49,892 nucleotides of DNA. Source: Lachnospiraceae bacterium UBA1201 (GTDB lineage: Bacteria > Bacillota > Clostridia > Lachnospirales > Lachnospiraceae). The notes under the pieces are model-generated. The model did not search any database. It was not told where the DNA came from and saw only the letters and a list, made by a program, of their open reading frames with translations. Shown one piece after another: positions 1 through 8,151 of the stretch. The translations under genes and the position numbers were made by a program. Position 1 is the stretch's first letter. Each line of letters begins with the position of its first letter. The stretch lies in the NCBI GenBank assembly GCA_002309675.1, contig DBXX01000018.1, positions 38,197-88,088 of the forward strand. The letters are read 5' to 3'.

Positions 1-656
1 GCGTCCATCTCGGCGAAGCTCATAACGCCGGTCACAACATCCGAACGGATCATGAACGGCGGTACCACGTAGGTGAATCCCTTATCGATCATGAAATCGC
101 GCGCATAGGAAATAACCGCGGAATGCAGACGGGCAATGTCGCCCATCAGGTAGTAGAAACCATTGCCCGCTACGCGACGCGCACTGTCTAAGTCCAGACC
201 GTTAAACGACTCCATGATCTCCGAATGATACGGGATCGGGAAGTCCGGAACCACGGGCTCACCGAAGCGCTCTACCTCGACGTTCATCGAGTCGTCCTTA
301 CCGATCGGAACGCTCGGGTCAATGATGTTCGGGATCACGAGCATCTTCTGAAGCAGGGACTCCTCGACTTCCTTCTCCTCAGCGCTTAAAGCGTCGATCT
401 TCGCTCCGAACGAAGCGACCTCTGCCTTCACCTGCTCTGCCTCTTCACGCTTCCCCTGACCCATCAGGGCGCCGATCTGCTTCGACATGCGGTTTCTGTC
501 CGCACGCAGCGCCTCGACCTCCTGCTTGATCTCGCGGTTGCGCTTATCCAGCGCGAGCACTTCATCTACCAGCACCAGCTTCTGATCCTGGAATTTCTTT
601 TTGATATTTTCACGAACCACATCGGGGTTCTCTCTGACGAATTTAATGTCTAACAT
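1..656 (-). CDS. serS: Seryl-tRNA synthetase, N-terminal part (cut by window edge)
   Basis: Charges tRNA-Ser with serine in the cytoplasm. Only the first 218 or so residues lie in the window. The protein starts MLDIKFVRENPDVVRENIKK, the classic beginning of the SerRS tRNA-binding domain, followed by a long charged coiled coil (about residues 25-100, rich in Glu, Arg and Lys) that forms the helical arm. The catalytic domain begins near residue 130 and runs off the edge, so the class II motifs 2 and 3 cannot be checked. The ATG at 656 has a purine-rich GGAAGGA ribosome site 6 bases upstream. It lies about 70 bases downstream of gltX on the same strand and is probably co-transcribed with it. Confidence 0.93.
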   Translation of the reverse strand, partial: MLDIKFVRENPDVVRENIKKKFQDQKLVLVDEVLALDKRNREIKQEVEALRADRNRMSKQIGALMGQGKREEAEQVKAEVASFGAKIDALSAEEKEVEESLLQKMLVIPNIIDPSVPIGKDDSMNVEVERFGEPVVPDFPIPYHSEIMESFNGLDLDSARRVAGNGFYYLMGDIARLHSAVISYARDFMIDKGFTYVVPPFMIRSDVVTGVMSFAEMD

Positions 657-725
657 CTTTTATCCTTCCCGGCCGCCGGACATCCGCCGGACGCCGCCAT
701 TAATATTCCATTATACTGCGTCCGT

Positions 726-2183
726 TCAGACAGCGCTCAGTTTCTCGATGGCCTTGCGGATACGGTTTAAGGACTCCTCCTTACCGATCACTTCCATGAT
801 CTCGGTCGCGCCGCCCGGCGTGGACTGCTTACCGGAAACTGCCACACGCAGCGGCCACATAGCGTAACCGTTCTTGCACTCTTTCTTTGCAACATAGTCG
901 GAAAGCGTCGCATACAGCGCGTCGTTGGTGTAGTCCTCCTGCGCCTCGAAGATCGGAAGCAGTTCCTTCAGCACCTCCAGGGAGGAAGCGGCATCGGTCT
1001 TCATCTTCTTATGCGCATACATCTCGACATCATACTCCGGAACCTCCTGGATGAAGTCTACCATCTCGTACACATCGGGGAATACCTCGATACGGGTCTT
1101 CACCATCTGTGCGAGCTTCTCGAAGTTCACATCACGGGTAACGGCCTTCTTCAGGTACGGAAGCACCATCTCGTAGTACTCCGTGTCGTCCATCTTCTTG
1201 ATGTACTCGCCGTTCATCCAGCGCAGCTTCTGGTAATCGAAGACTGCGGGGGACTTCGAAATATTATGGTAATCGAACTTCTCGATCAGCTCCTGCAGGG
1301 AGAATATCTCCTGATTATCCTCCGGGCTCCAGCCGAGCAGAGCCACGAAATTCAGGATACAATCCTTCAAAAAGCCCAGCTCCAGCAGATCCTCAAACGA
1401 GGAATGTCCGCAACGCTTCGACAGCTTCTTATGCGTCTCATCCGTGATCATCGGGCAATGTATGTAGACCGGCACCTTCCAGCCGAACGCGTCATACAGA
1501 CGGTTGTACTTCGGGGAAGAAGACAGGTACTCATTACCGCGAACGACGTGGGTGATGCCCATCAGATGGTCATCGACTACGTTTGCGAAATTATAGGTAG
1601 GGAAGCCGTCGGACTTGATCAGGATCATATCGTCCAGTTCCGCATTATCCACGGTGATATCTCCGTAGAGCTCGTCATGGAAGGTGGTCGTACCGGTCTG
1701 CGGGTTATTCTGACGGATAACGAAAGGCATGCCCGCCGCCAAGTTCGCCTCGACCTCCTCTTTCGAAAGGTGCAGGCAGTGCTTATCGTACACGGCAAAT
1801 TCCTTACCGTCCACCTCGGTCTTCAGGCTCTCCAGACGCTCCTTCGTGCAGAAGCAGTAGTACGCCTCGCCCTTTTCGACCAGTTGCTTCGCGTACTTCA
1901 TGTACAGGCCGCTCTTCACACGCTCGCTCTGTACATAGGGACCGCAGCCGCCGTCTTTATCGGGGCCTTCGTCATGCTTAAGGCCGACGCTCTCGAGCGT
2001 ACGGAAAATGATATCCGTCGCGCCTTCGACAAAGCGTCCCTGATCGGTATCTTCTATTCTTAAAATGAAATCACCGCCCTCATGCTTTGCGATCAAAAAC
2101 TCGTAGAGTGCGGTTCGTAAATTACCTACATGCATCCGGCCGGTCGGGCTCGGCGCATAACGGGAACGTATTTTGTCAGCCAT
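726..2183 (-). CDS. gltX: Glutamyl-tRNA synthetase
   Basis: Class I aminoacyl-tRNA synthetase that loads glutamate on tRNA-Glu (and tRNA-Gln if the strain relies on GatCAB; this cannot be seen here). It is 485 aa, normal for the family. The HIGH-type signature appears near residue 11 as SPTGRMHVGNLRTA and the KMSKS-type loop as KKLSKR near residue 250. A CxC followed by a CxH (CFC ... CLH, around residues 110-136) matches the zinc site of many bacterial GluRS. The C-terminal helical anticodon-binding region follows. It has its own promoter (2271-2299) with a palindrome at the transcript start, and no T-box features are visible. Confidence 0.96.
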   Translation of the reverse strand: MADKIRSRYAPSPTGRMHVGNLRTALYEFLIAKHEGGDFILRIEDTDQGRFVEGATDIIFRTLESVGLKHDEGPDKDGGCGPYVQSERVKSGLYMKYAKQLVEKGEAYYCFCTKERLESLKTEVDGKEFAVYDKHCLHLSKEEVEANLAAGMPFVIRQNNPQTGTTTFHDELYGDITVDNAELDDMILIKSDGFPTYNFANVVDDHLMGITHVVRGNEYLSSSPKYNRLYDAFGWKVPVYIHCPMITDETHKKLSKRCGHSSFEDLLELGFLKDCILNFVALLGWSPEDNQEIFSLQELIEKFDYHNISKSPAVFDYQKLRWMNGEYIKKMDDTEYYEMVLPYLKKAVTRDVNFEKLAQMVKTRIEVFPDVYEMVDFIQEVPEYDVEMYAHKKMKTDAASSLEVLKELLPIFEAQEDYTNDALYATLSDYVAKKECKNGYAMWPLRVAVSGKQSTPGGATEIMEVIGKEESLNRIRKAIEKLSAV

Positions 2184-2238
2184 GTTTTTTTCCTTCTTTT
2201 CGGTAGTTTTGGGCGAAATGCCCTTTTGCGATAAACAA

Positions 2239-2268
2239 TTTCAAGGTGTCCATAGGGGCACCTTGAAA
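2239..2268 (-). promoter_or_regulatory. Palindrome at the gltX transcript start
   Basis: A perfect 10-bp inverted repeat (TTTCAAGGTG and CACCTTGAAA, extendable by about 3 pairs) lies directly downstream of the gltX -10 box, where the transcript should begin. It is not followed by a U-run in the minus direction, so it is unlikely to be a terminator. It could be an operator or a 5' stabilising hairpin. Confidence 0.5.
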
Positions 2269-2270
2269 GT

Positions 2271-2299
2271 ATTATAGTTCTTTTTTTGTATAAGGTCAA
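2271..2299 (-). promoter_or_regulatory. Sigma-A type promoter of gltX(-serS)
   Basis: On the minus strand there is TTGACC (2294-2299), a 17-base spacer and a perfect TATAAT (2271-2276). This places the start of transcription near 2264, about 80 bases upstream of the gltX ATG. Confidence 0.75.
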
Positions 2300-2303
2300 G
2301 CAG

Positions 2304-3461
2304 TTAATCTTCCGTTTTTGGGGCTCCCCCTGTGATCGCGATTCCGTTGACGAACACCTCTTCATCGTCGATCGGGATGACGAGGCAGTTGCGGCCGTCG
2401 ATCATCTGCGTCTTTATCAGGCGGGCACGCTCCGGCTTCGATGTGATCTTGATGCCCTCCAGTTTAACTTCCATTTTCTTTGTGTCAATGATGTTCGTCG
2501 CCTGAAGCGGCTGCTCCTTAGGAAGCACGGAATCGTATACGGTGTCGAACCGCTGCAGGTTCTCTTCGGAAACGCCGCTGTCAGCTAACAGACCGGAAAT
2601 ATCCGCCTTCGATAATACGAGCGGCTCGGGCGCATCCTTGCTTTCTTCGATCCGGTCGGACAATATATCCTGGATGTTACGGACGTCGTCGTATTCACAT
2701 TTTCCGCCGAGGGTCTCCTCCACGATGGCACCGAAAATATCACGCTGTCCCTTCGCGGAAATGGGCGTTAGACCGCCGATCAGCGCCGCCAGCATATCCG
2801 TGCGGATATCCTTAGCGTCCCGTGAGTAAAACAACGTACCCGTGATGTCGCTCATACGATCCGTGAACATCGGGAAGAGCATGGCGTGCATAGGCGCCTC
2901 CAGCTTCCACCGGCGGTTCGTGTTGCGGAACGAGTGGCTCTGCGCGTCATAGCAGATGTCATAATCCGTCAGGTTTACCGGGCACAGCAGGCAGAGAACG
3001 TAAGAATAAACGTCCTCGCTCGCATCCTCCATCTCGATCCCGTCCCGTGTGCGAGAAGGCACATCGTAGGCATCATGCGCCAGCAGGATCAGGTAGTTAT
3101 CCCGATAGCCATAGGCCGTGATCACACGCTCGTAGAACTCATCTAAGATTCCGTCGTCCTCCAGTTCGGAGTCACGCAGCTTCAAAAACAGTTCCTGCAA
3201 ATTCTCCCCGGGATTTCCCTCGGCATCCTCGGTCTCGCCGAACTGTGTACAGAAAAGATTATGTCCGAACGAGCCGGACATACCCTTCTTAAAAATCTCA
3301 AAATATTTATCTTGTTCTTCTTCGGACAACATCGCGAAGGTTTCGCGAAAGGAAGTGATCCGCTCGCCGTCGCCGTTTACATAACAGCCGCACATTTTGC
3401 GGATCGTGCTCTTCTCCTTGCGAAACCTTCTCCGAAGCTCATGTACTTCTTTTTTATTCAC
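2304..3461 (-). CDS. DUF4317 family protein
   Basis: 385 aa, recognised by the N-terminal stretch MNKKEVHELRRRFRKEKST and the CGCYV and FGHNLFCTQF segments typical of DUF4317 proteins of clostridia. No enzymatic motif, signal peptide or membrane helix is seen, so it is probably cytoplasmic. Function is unknown. The start is a GTG at 3461 that overlaps the last codons of the cytidylate-kinase-like gene, with AAGGA 8 bases upstream, which points to translational coupling. A shared promoter (4126-4154) would serve both genes. Confidence 0.85.
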   Translation of the reverse strand: MNKKEVHELRRRFRKEKSTIRKMCGCYVNGDGERITSFRETFAMLSEEEQDKYFEIFKKGMSGSFGHNLFCTQFGETEDAEGNPGENLQELFLKLRDSELEDDGILDEFYERVITAYGYRDNYLILLAHDAYDVPSRTRDGIEMEDASEDVYSYVLCLLCPVNLTDYDICYDAQSHSFRNTNRRWKLEAPMHAMLFPMFTDRMSDITGTLFYSRDAKDIRTDMLAALIGGLTPISAKGQRDIFGAIVEETLGGKCEYDDVRNIQDILSDRIEESKDAPEPLVLSKADISGLLADSGVSEENLQRFDTVYDSVLPKEQPLQATNIIDTKKMEVKLEGIKITSKPERARLIKTQMIDGRNCLVIPIDDEEVFVNGIAITGGAPKTED

Positions 3462-4065
3462 CGTCTAGTTCCTTTGCCAAATCTACAATGATCTGCACGC
3501 AACGGTCAATGCCGAGCGTGGATGAGCAGAGCGAAATGTCGTAGTTTTGGGATTTTCCCCATTCCTGCTCTGTGTAATGCTTATAGTTGAGACGACGTTT
3601 CTTATCCTTCTCGACTAAGCGCTTCTCCGGCGACTTTTCACTCTCGCCATACAAGCGGACGATACGGTCCGCGCGGAAGTCCATGTCCGCATGGATGAAG
3701 ACATTCAGCACATCCTTGCGGTCCTTCAGGATGTAGTCCGCACAGCGACCCACGATGACGCAAGGGGACTCATCCGCTACACGCAGAATGACCTCACGCT
3801 GGATCACATACAAATAATCATCCGGGGACATTCCACGCATAACGCCGGGAACACCTTGGGCCGAAAGGCCGTAGGAAAGGCCGGTGTAGCCCCGTGCATG
3901 CTCGCCATGCTCCTCGATATACTTCGGATCGAAGCCGCTCTCCTCCGAGACCTGCTTCACCAGTTCCTTATCATAATACTTATACCCTAAAGCCTCTGCG
4001 ACCATCTTTCCGATGGTACGTCCACCGCTGCCGAATTCACGGCTGATGGTAATGATCCTCTTCAT
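3454..4065 (-). CDS. Cytidylate kinase-like family protein
   Basis: 203 aa with MKRIITISREFGSGGRTIG at the N terminus, the modified nucleotide-binding loop of the cytidylate-kinase-like family. YKYYDKEL near residue 30 and a DRADRIVRLYG-like segment in the second half fit the same P-loop kinase fold. The true substrate of this clostridial family is not established; it is distinct from the essential Cmk. It overlaps the DUF4317 gene by 8 bases and has a strong promoter upstream. The pairing suggests a shared process, but none can be named. Confidence 0.85.
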   Translation of the reverse strand: MKRIITISREFGSGGRTIGKMVAEALGYKYYDKELVKQVSEESGFDPKYIEEHGEHARGYTGLSYGLSAQGVPGVMRGMSPDDYLYVIQREVILRVADESPCVIVGRCADYILKDRKDVLNVFIHADMDFRADRIVRLYGESEKSPEKRLVEKDKKRRLNYKHYTEQEWGKSQNYDISLCSSTLGIDRCVQIIVDLAKELDGE

Positions 4066-4125
4066 AAAAACGCCTCCTTTCGCAGTCCGAAAACCACTGA
4101 AACACGCTCCGTTTTATATGTCTTT

Positions 4126-4154
4126 ATTATAACTCAAAACAGGGTCAAAGTCAA
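4126..4154 (-). promoter_or_regulatory. Promoter of the cytidylate-kinase-like/DUF4317 pair
   Basis: Minus strand TTGACT (4149-4154), 17-base spacer, TATAAT (4126-4131). The -35 box overlaps the stop codon of the upstream methyltransferase gene. Confidence 0.75.
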
Positions 4155-4825
4155 TCCGAAGTCTGCCTTTTTGCAGTCAGGCACACCCCGTCTCCGACGA
4201 ACAGAACCGCACTGGTAAGCTTCGGATCCTGTGTCACTTTTTCCAGGAATTCCCGCATGCGCGTGTGGATCGTCCGGTTGCGGCGCGTTACGACAAAACG
4301 CGACTCTAGGATGTCCCCGCCGGTGAGGATATTGTCCGTGACCAAAAGGCCGTCCGGTTTAAGCAGGCGCAGCAGATCCGGCAGCCAGACCACATACTGG
4401 GCCTTTGCAGCGTCGAGGAAAATGAAGTCGAACCGTCCGTCCGGCTGCATCTCCTCCAGATATGGGGTTGCATCCCCGGTCAGAAGTTCTATGTCCTGCT
4501 GCGCGCCGGCCGCTTCGAAATTCGCACGGGCCTGCTCTATGCGCGGCTCGTAGCTCTCCATCGTCGTGATGTGACAGCCACCGTAGCTTTGGGCGACCGA
4601 ATGCATCACCAGTGCAGAATAACCTACTGCGCAGCCGACCTCCAGAATAGTCTTCGGTTTACGTGTCATCACAAGAAACCGGAGCAAGTTCTCAGTCTCG
4701 CTCCGGATGATCGGCACTCCGTCTTCGATCGCGCGGGTGCGGATCGTTTCTAAAATATGTCCCCGGTCCTGTTGCAGGGATTCGATGAATCCCTCCAGTC
4801 GGATCTCGTCCAGATTCTCACTCAT
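4151..4825 (-). CDS. SAM-dependent O-methyltransferase (class 3 family)
   Basis: 224 aa from the ATG at 4825. A Rossmann methyltransferase of the small catechol/caffeoyl-CoA O-methyltransferase type. The SAM-binding motif I is LEVGCAVGYSALVMHS (near residue 60), followed by an acidic residue after the second strand (TMESYEPR) and FIFLDAAKAQY, the metal/substrate-side motif. Substrate unknown. A longer reading frame extends upstream through the preceding gene, but the start at 4825 is chosen because homology begins there and the ATG sits next to the stop codon of the MltG-like gene, as expected for coupled translation. It is the last gene of the ireB to mltG run. Confidence 0.88.
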   Translation of the reverse strand: MSENLDEIRLEGFIESLQQDRGHILETIRTRAIEDGVPIIRSETENLLRFLVMTRKPKTILEVGCAVGYSALVMHSVAQSYGGCHITTMESYEPRIEQARANFEAAGAQQDIELLTGDATPYLEEMQPDGRFDFIFLDAAKAQYVVWLPDLLRLLKPDGLLVTDNILTGGDILESRFVVTRRNRTIHTRMREFLEKVTQDPKLTSAVLFVGDGVCLTAKRQTSD

Positions 4826-4826
4826 G

Positions 4827-5261
4827 TTAAGGTCCCTCGCTGCGCACTTCCCCGGATAAAACGTCCAGGATCCCGCGGCTGTCCATGTTCGAATATAAGG
4901 TATACGTTCCCGGCTGGAACTTATACGAGAAGAAGATGTATTGAGCATAGAATACATAAGCATCCTCGATCACACCTTGCTCTTTAAGCGCCTTTCCTAA
5001 GGGGAGCGGTTTTGTCTTCTCCGTGATCGATACCGAGACCGCACGCCCCGTCATCGAGCCGGTGTCTTTCTCGAACACGCGGTAGCCGAACTTATAGGCA
5101 GAACGCATACCGGTGACGACCAGATAGATCAGCATCGTGTAAAACAGGATCTTCACCGCTGTCTCAATGATCGCAAACGTCATGCCGGTCAGTTTCACGG
5201 AAGAAAGCACTTTTTTGTTGTCTCCGGGCTTCTGAACCGTCCGGCGTTTTTTATTTGCCAT
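4827..5261 (-). CDS. Short MltG-like membrane protein
   Basis: 144 aa. A basic N terminus is followed by one membrane helix (about residues 28-48) and an outside domain with SVSITEKTKPLPLGKALKEQ, FKPGTYTLYS-like sequence and a final SGEVRSEGP. This resembles the LysM-like half of MltG/YceG endolytic transglycosylases, but the catalytic half with its essential Glu is absent; full MltG proteins exceed 300 aa. Such short forms are found in Lachnospiraceae next to the O-methyltransferase. It may bind peptidoglycan or partner another protein rather than cut glycan. It follows RNase J after a 49-base gap containing a hairpin. Confidence 0.75.
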   Translation of the reverse strand: MANKKRRTVQKPGDNKKVLSSVKLTGMTFAIIETAVKILFYTMLIYLVVTGMRSAYKFGYRVFEKDTGSMTGRAVSVSITEKTKPLPLGKALKEQGVIEDAYVFYAQYIFFSYKFQPGTYTLYSNMDSRGILDVLSGEVRSEGP

Positions 5262-5269
5262 AGAATCTC

Positions 5270-5301
5270 CCGGCAGGCCGGCATAAGCCGCACCTGCCTG
5301 T
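5270..5301 (-). other. Intercistronic hairpin between RNase J and mltG-like genes
   Basis: GGCAGG and CCTGCC arms enclose a second GGC/GCC stem. There is no U-run, so it is more likely an mRNA-processing or stability element than a terminator. Confidence 0.4.
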
Positions 5302-5310
5302 TATCGTTTA

Positions 5311-6975
5311 TTACTCTACTTCCATGATGATGGGAAGTACCATCGGGCTACGCTTGATACGCTTCCAGAGGAAGTCGCTCAGTTCGTCCTTTACGCTGTT
5401 TTTGATCTTAAGCCAGTCGGTAATGCCGTTATCCAGGCAGTCCAGAACTACGCTCTCCACCACACTGCGTGCTTCTTCGATCAGGTTCTCGGACTCGCGG
5501 ACATATACGAAACCGCGGGACACGATGTCCGGGCCGGCCAGCAGCTGGTTGGTGTATTTCTCGAGTGTCATAACGACGATAATGATACCGTCCTGCGCCA
5601 GGTTCTGACGGTCGCGAAGCACGATGTTTCCGACATCGCCGACACCGAGGCCGTCGACCAGAACGGTGCCGCAAGGAACCTGTCCGACTACTGCAGCGTC
5701 ATCGTCCGTGATCTCCAGAACATCACCGGATGACAGAATGAAAATGTTTTCCTTCGGAATGCCGAGGCTTTCGGCGATCTCCGCCTGCGCCAACAGGTGA
5801 CGGTACTCGCCGTGCACCGGGATCGCGTACTTCGGACGAAGCAGTGCATAGAGAAGTTTGATCTCTTCCTGGCAAGCATGTCCGGAAACGTGCGTATCCT
5901 GCATGATGATCTTCGCGCCCTTCATCGAAAGCTCGTTCACGACCTTCGAAACCGCGCGTTCATTGCCCGGAATAGGATGCGAACTGAAGATGATCAGGTC
6001 GCCTGGCATGATCGAAACCTTACGGTGGATGGAAGATGCCATGCGGGACAATGCTGCCATGGACTCACCCTGGCTGCCTGTCGTGATGAGGACCATCTTC
6101 TCCTCCGGATAGTTTTTCATCTCTTCCAAGTCGATCAGCGTGCCCTCCGGAATGTTGATATAACCCAGTTCCGATGCGGTGCCGATGACATTTACCATAC
6201 TGCGTCCGTCGATCACGACTTTACGTCCGTAACGGTAGGCAGTGTTAATGATCTGCTGTACACGGTCTACGTTCGAGGCAAATGTCGCAACGATGATACG
6301 CCGGTTGACATTCTCCGCAAAGATCGTGTCGAAGGTACGACCGACGGTCTTCTCCGACATGGTGAAGCCGGGGCGAATCGCATTCGTCGAGTCACAAAGC
6401 AAAGCGAGGACGCCCTTCTTTCCGAGCTCGCCGAAGCGCTGCAGGTCCGCGATGTCGCCGAATACCGGCGTGTAGTCGATCTTAAAGTCACCGCTGTGAA
6501 CGATGGTGCCGACCTTCGTCGTGATGGCCAGTGCCGCCGAGTCAGCGATACTGTGGTTCGTACGGATGATCTCCACCTTAAACTCACCGAGCTTCAGGAT
6601 ATCCCCGTACGCAACGATGTGACGCTGTACGACATCCATCAGTTCATGTTCTTCGAGCTTCTTCTCGATCAGCGCCATGGTCAGGCGCGTAGCATAAACC
6701 GGAACATTCACCCGTCGAAGTACATAGGGCAATGCACCGATGTGGTCTTCATGTCCGTGAGTGATAACGAACGCTTCCACGCGGTCTAAGTTTCGCTCTA
6801 AGTAATCCACATCCGGGATGACCATGTCGATGCCCGGCATGTCATCCGTCGGGAACGAGAGTCCGCAGTCCACCACGATGATGCTGTTCTTATATTCAAA
6901 GGCGGTAATATTCATACCGATGGATTCCAGTCCGCCTAAAGGAATGATCTTCATTCCTTGACCAAATTCTATCAT
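5311..6975 (-). CDS. rnj: Ribonuclease J
   Basis: 554 aa beta-CASP metallo-beta-lactamase nuclease that processes and degrades mRNA and rRNA in Gram-positive bacteria. The zinc-binding signature HGHEDHIG is at about residue 75. The second metal motif HSGDFKID, the beta-CASP SQGE segment and SGHACQEEIK follow in order, and the C-terminal domain ends near VLPIIMEVE. Start: the ATG at 6975 is preceded by GGAGG at 8-base spacing; a longer reading from a TTG at 6990 would place that ribosome site inside the coding region and is rejected. It sits in the ireB-ruvX-DUF1292 run, a common clostridial order. Confidence 0.95.
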   Translation of the reverse strand: MIEFGQGMKIIPLGGLESIGMNITAFEYKNSIIVVDCGLSFPTDDMPGIDMVIPDVDYLERNLDRVEAFVITHGHEDHIGALPYVLRRVNVPVYATRLTMALIEKKLEEHELMDVVQRHIVAYGDILKLGEFKVEIIRTNHSIADSAALAITTKVGTIVHSGDFKIDYTPVFGDIADLQRFGELGKKGVLALLCDSTNAIRPGFTMSEKTVGRTFDTIFAENVNRRIIVATFASNVDRVQQIINTAYRYGRKVVIDGRSMVNVIGTASELGYINIPEGTLIDLEEMKNYPEEKMVLITTGSQGESMAALSRMASSIHRKVSIMPGDLIIFSSHPIPGNERAVSKVVNELSMKGAKIIMQDTHVSGHACQEEIKLLYALLRPKYAIPVHGEYRHLLAQAEIAESLGIPKENIFILSSGDVLEITDDDAAVVGQVPCGTVLVDGLGVGDVGNIVLRDRQNLAQDGIIIVVMTLEKYTNQLLAGPDIVSRGFVYVRESENLIEEARSVVESVVLDCLDNGITDWLKIKNSVKDELSDFLWKRIKRSPMVLPIIMEVE

Positions 6976-6995
6976 TCTTGTATCCTCCAAATCAC

Positions 6996-7259
6996 TTACG
7001 AGCGGATCTCGGTGTCTTCGAGCAATTCCTCAAAAATCTTAGAGATATATTCCAATTCATCGTCTTCGTCAACAAATTCATAGATAATGTCTTCGCCTTC
7101 GTTTTTCACGGCGCGCAAAATATAGCAGGGAACGTCACCCTCGCCGTCGTCTTCTCCGTCATCTGAGCAGAGCAGGTAATCCTTACCCGCCACACGCGTC
7201 TGCTCCAATACTGTCAGTTCGATCTCTTCTCCGTCTGCTGTAAGCTTAATCTTCTCCAT
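6996..7259 (-). CDS. DUF1292 domain protein (YrzB-like)
   Basis: 87 aa, very acidic, with the typical layout: a short beta-rich start (IELTVLEQTRVAGKDYLLC), an Asp/Glu-rich middle and an aromatic C-terminal motif (EYISKIFEELLED). Cytoplasmic and of unknown function. The family nearly always lies next to ruvX and ireB in Firmicutes, as here. Its start overlaps the end of ruvX by 14 bases, and an AGGAGGGAG ribosome site lies in the upstream gene. Confidence 0.88.
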   Translation of the reverse strand: MEKIKLTADGEEIELTVLEQTRVAGKDYLLCSDDGEDDGEGDVPCYILRAVKNEGEDIIYEFVDEDDELEYISKIFEELLEDTEIRS

Positions 7260-7725
7260 GGTCTCCCTCCTGCGTCTGACTGCGCAGGTTCTCTCTCTCT
7301 TTATCGTATTCTTTCTGGTTCAAATAACTACGCAGAACCAGTACTGCCGCAATCTGGTCAATGTATTTTTTGCGCTCGGACTTCGGTACGTCCATTTCGT
7401 CTAGCGCTTCATCCGCTTCGACCGTCGTCAAACGTTCGTCCATATAAACGATCGGAACTTTGACTCTCTTCTCCAACAGTTCCTTAAAGATCATGGTCTG
7501 TTCCACACGCTCGCCGTCGGAACCGTCCATCAAAACCGGACGTCCGAGCACGATCTCATCGACCTCGTACGATACGACCAGTTCGGCGATCCGCGCCAGC
7601 GTTCTGCGAAGTTTGTTTTCTTCCTTACGCGTGATGGTCTCAAGCGGCATCACGGTAACACCCAAAGCGTCCGTCATAGCTATGCCGACCGTCTTTGAGC
7701 CGTAATCCAAGCCCATCTTTCTCAT
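7246..7725 (-). CDS. ruvX: Putative Holliday junction resolvase / pre-16S rRNA nuclease RuvX (YqgF)
   Basis: 159 aa RNase H-fold protein. The first catalytic Asp is in MGLDYGSKTVGIAM, the middle segment VDEIVLGRPVLMDG carries the family's conserved GxP, and YMDERLTTVEA holds the second acidic cluster. A final Asp is in KKYIDQIAAVLVL. Homologues take part in 16S rRNA 5'-end maturation and possibly junction resolution. A charged extension of about 25 residues (YDKERENLRSQTQEG) follows the core. It overlaps ireB by 4 bases. Confidence 0.93.
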   Translation of the reverse strand: MRKMGLDYGSKTVGIAMTDALGVTVMPLETITRKEENKLRRTLARIAELVVSYEVDEIVLGRPVLMDGSDGERVEQTMIFKELLEKRVKVPIVYMDERLTTVEADEALDEMDVPKSERKKYIDQIAAVLVLRSYLNQKEYDKERENLRSQTQEGDHGED

Positions 7726-8027
7726 GATCTCTCGATTTTGTTGTGGATATAATAATTTAACAGGACTTCCAGGATCTCATCGCGTTCCACCTTTTGGATC
7801 AGGGAACGTGCTCCCTTATGGCCGGTCACGTAGGTCGGGTCTCCGGACAGGATATATCCGACGATCTGGTTCACCGGGTTATATCCCTTCTCGACCATCG
7901 CGCAATAAACCGCTTCCATGATATCTTCCACGCCGTTCTGCTGCTCGGCGGTCTTCAGATCCATCGACACGGAATTATGCTGTGTAAAATTGGTTATTTC
8001 ACTCAAAAAAACAATCCTCTCTTTCAT
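7722..8027 (-). CDS. ireB: IreB family regulatory phosphoprotein
   Basis: 101 aa. The core KGYNPVNQIVGYILSGDP followed by YVTGHKGARSLIQKVERDE is the family signature (known in Enterococcus as a threonine-phosphorylated target of the PASTA kinase IreK). The N terminus, with TNFTQHNSVS, is longer than usual and supplies possible phosphorylated Thr/Ser. The start at 8027 is a best guess; the downstream Met before DLKTAEQQ is an alternative. Unlike many clostridia there is no alaS immediately upstream; instead a promoter lies there that is shared with the AI-2E-type gene. Confidence 0.9.
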   Translation of the reverse strand: MKERIVFLSEITNFTQHNSVSMDLKTAEQQNGVEDIMEAVYCAMVEKGYNPVNQIVGYILSGDPTYVTGHKGARSLIQKVERDEILEVLLNYYIHNKIERS

Positions 8028-8053
8028 TTGCTGTTACAATTGTATATTCTGAT

Positions 8054-8112
8054 GCCACGTCCGCTCAAGTACCATCAATAGTATTTTAATACAAACCGAA
8101 GGCAAGTTCAAG
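8054..8112 (-). promoter_or_regulatory. Promoter module of ireB, copy A of a duplicated 59-bp element
   Basis: Minus strand TTGAAC (8106-8111), 17-base spacer, TAAAAT (8083-8088), then a conserved transcribed stretch with GATGGTACTTGAGCGGACGT. The same 59 positions occur without gaps at 9607-9665 (49 of 59 identical by eye). Confidence 0.7.
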
Positions 8113-8151
8113 TATAAATTTTGAACTCGCCCCGCATTTCATGAAAACCGC

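Noticed and set aside
1011..2063. Long plus-strand open frame opposite gltX
   Set aside because: It is a codon-bias shadow of gltX, without a start context or features.
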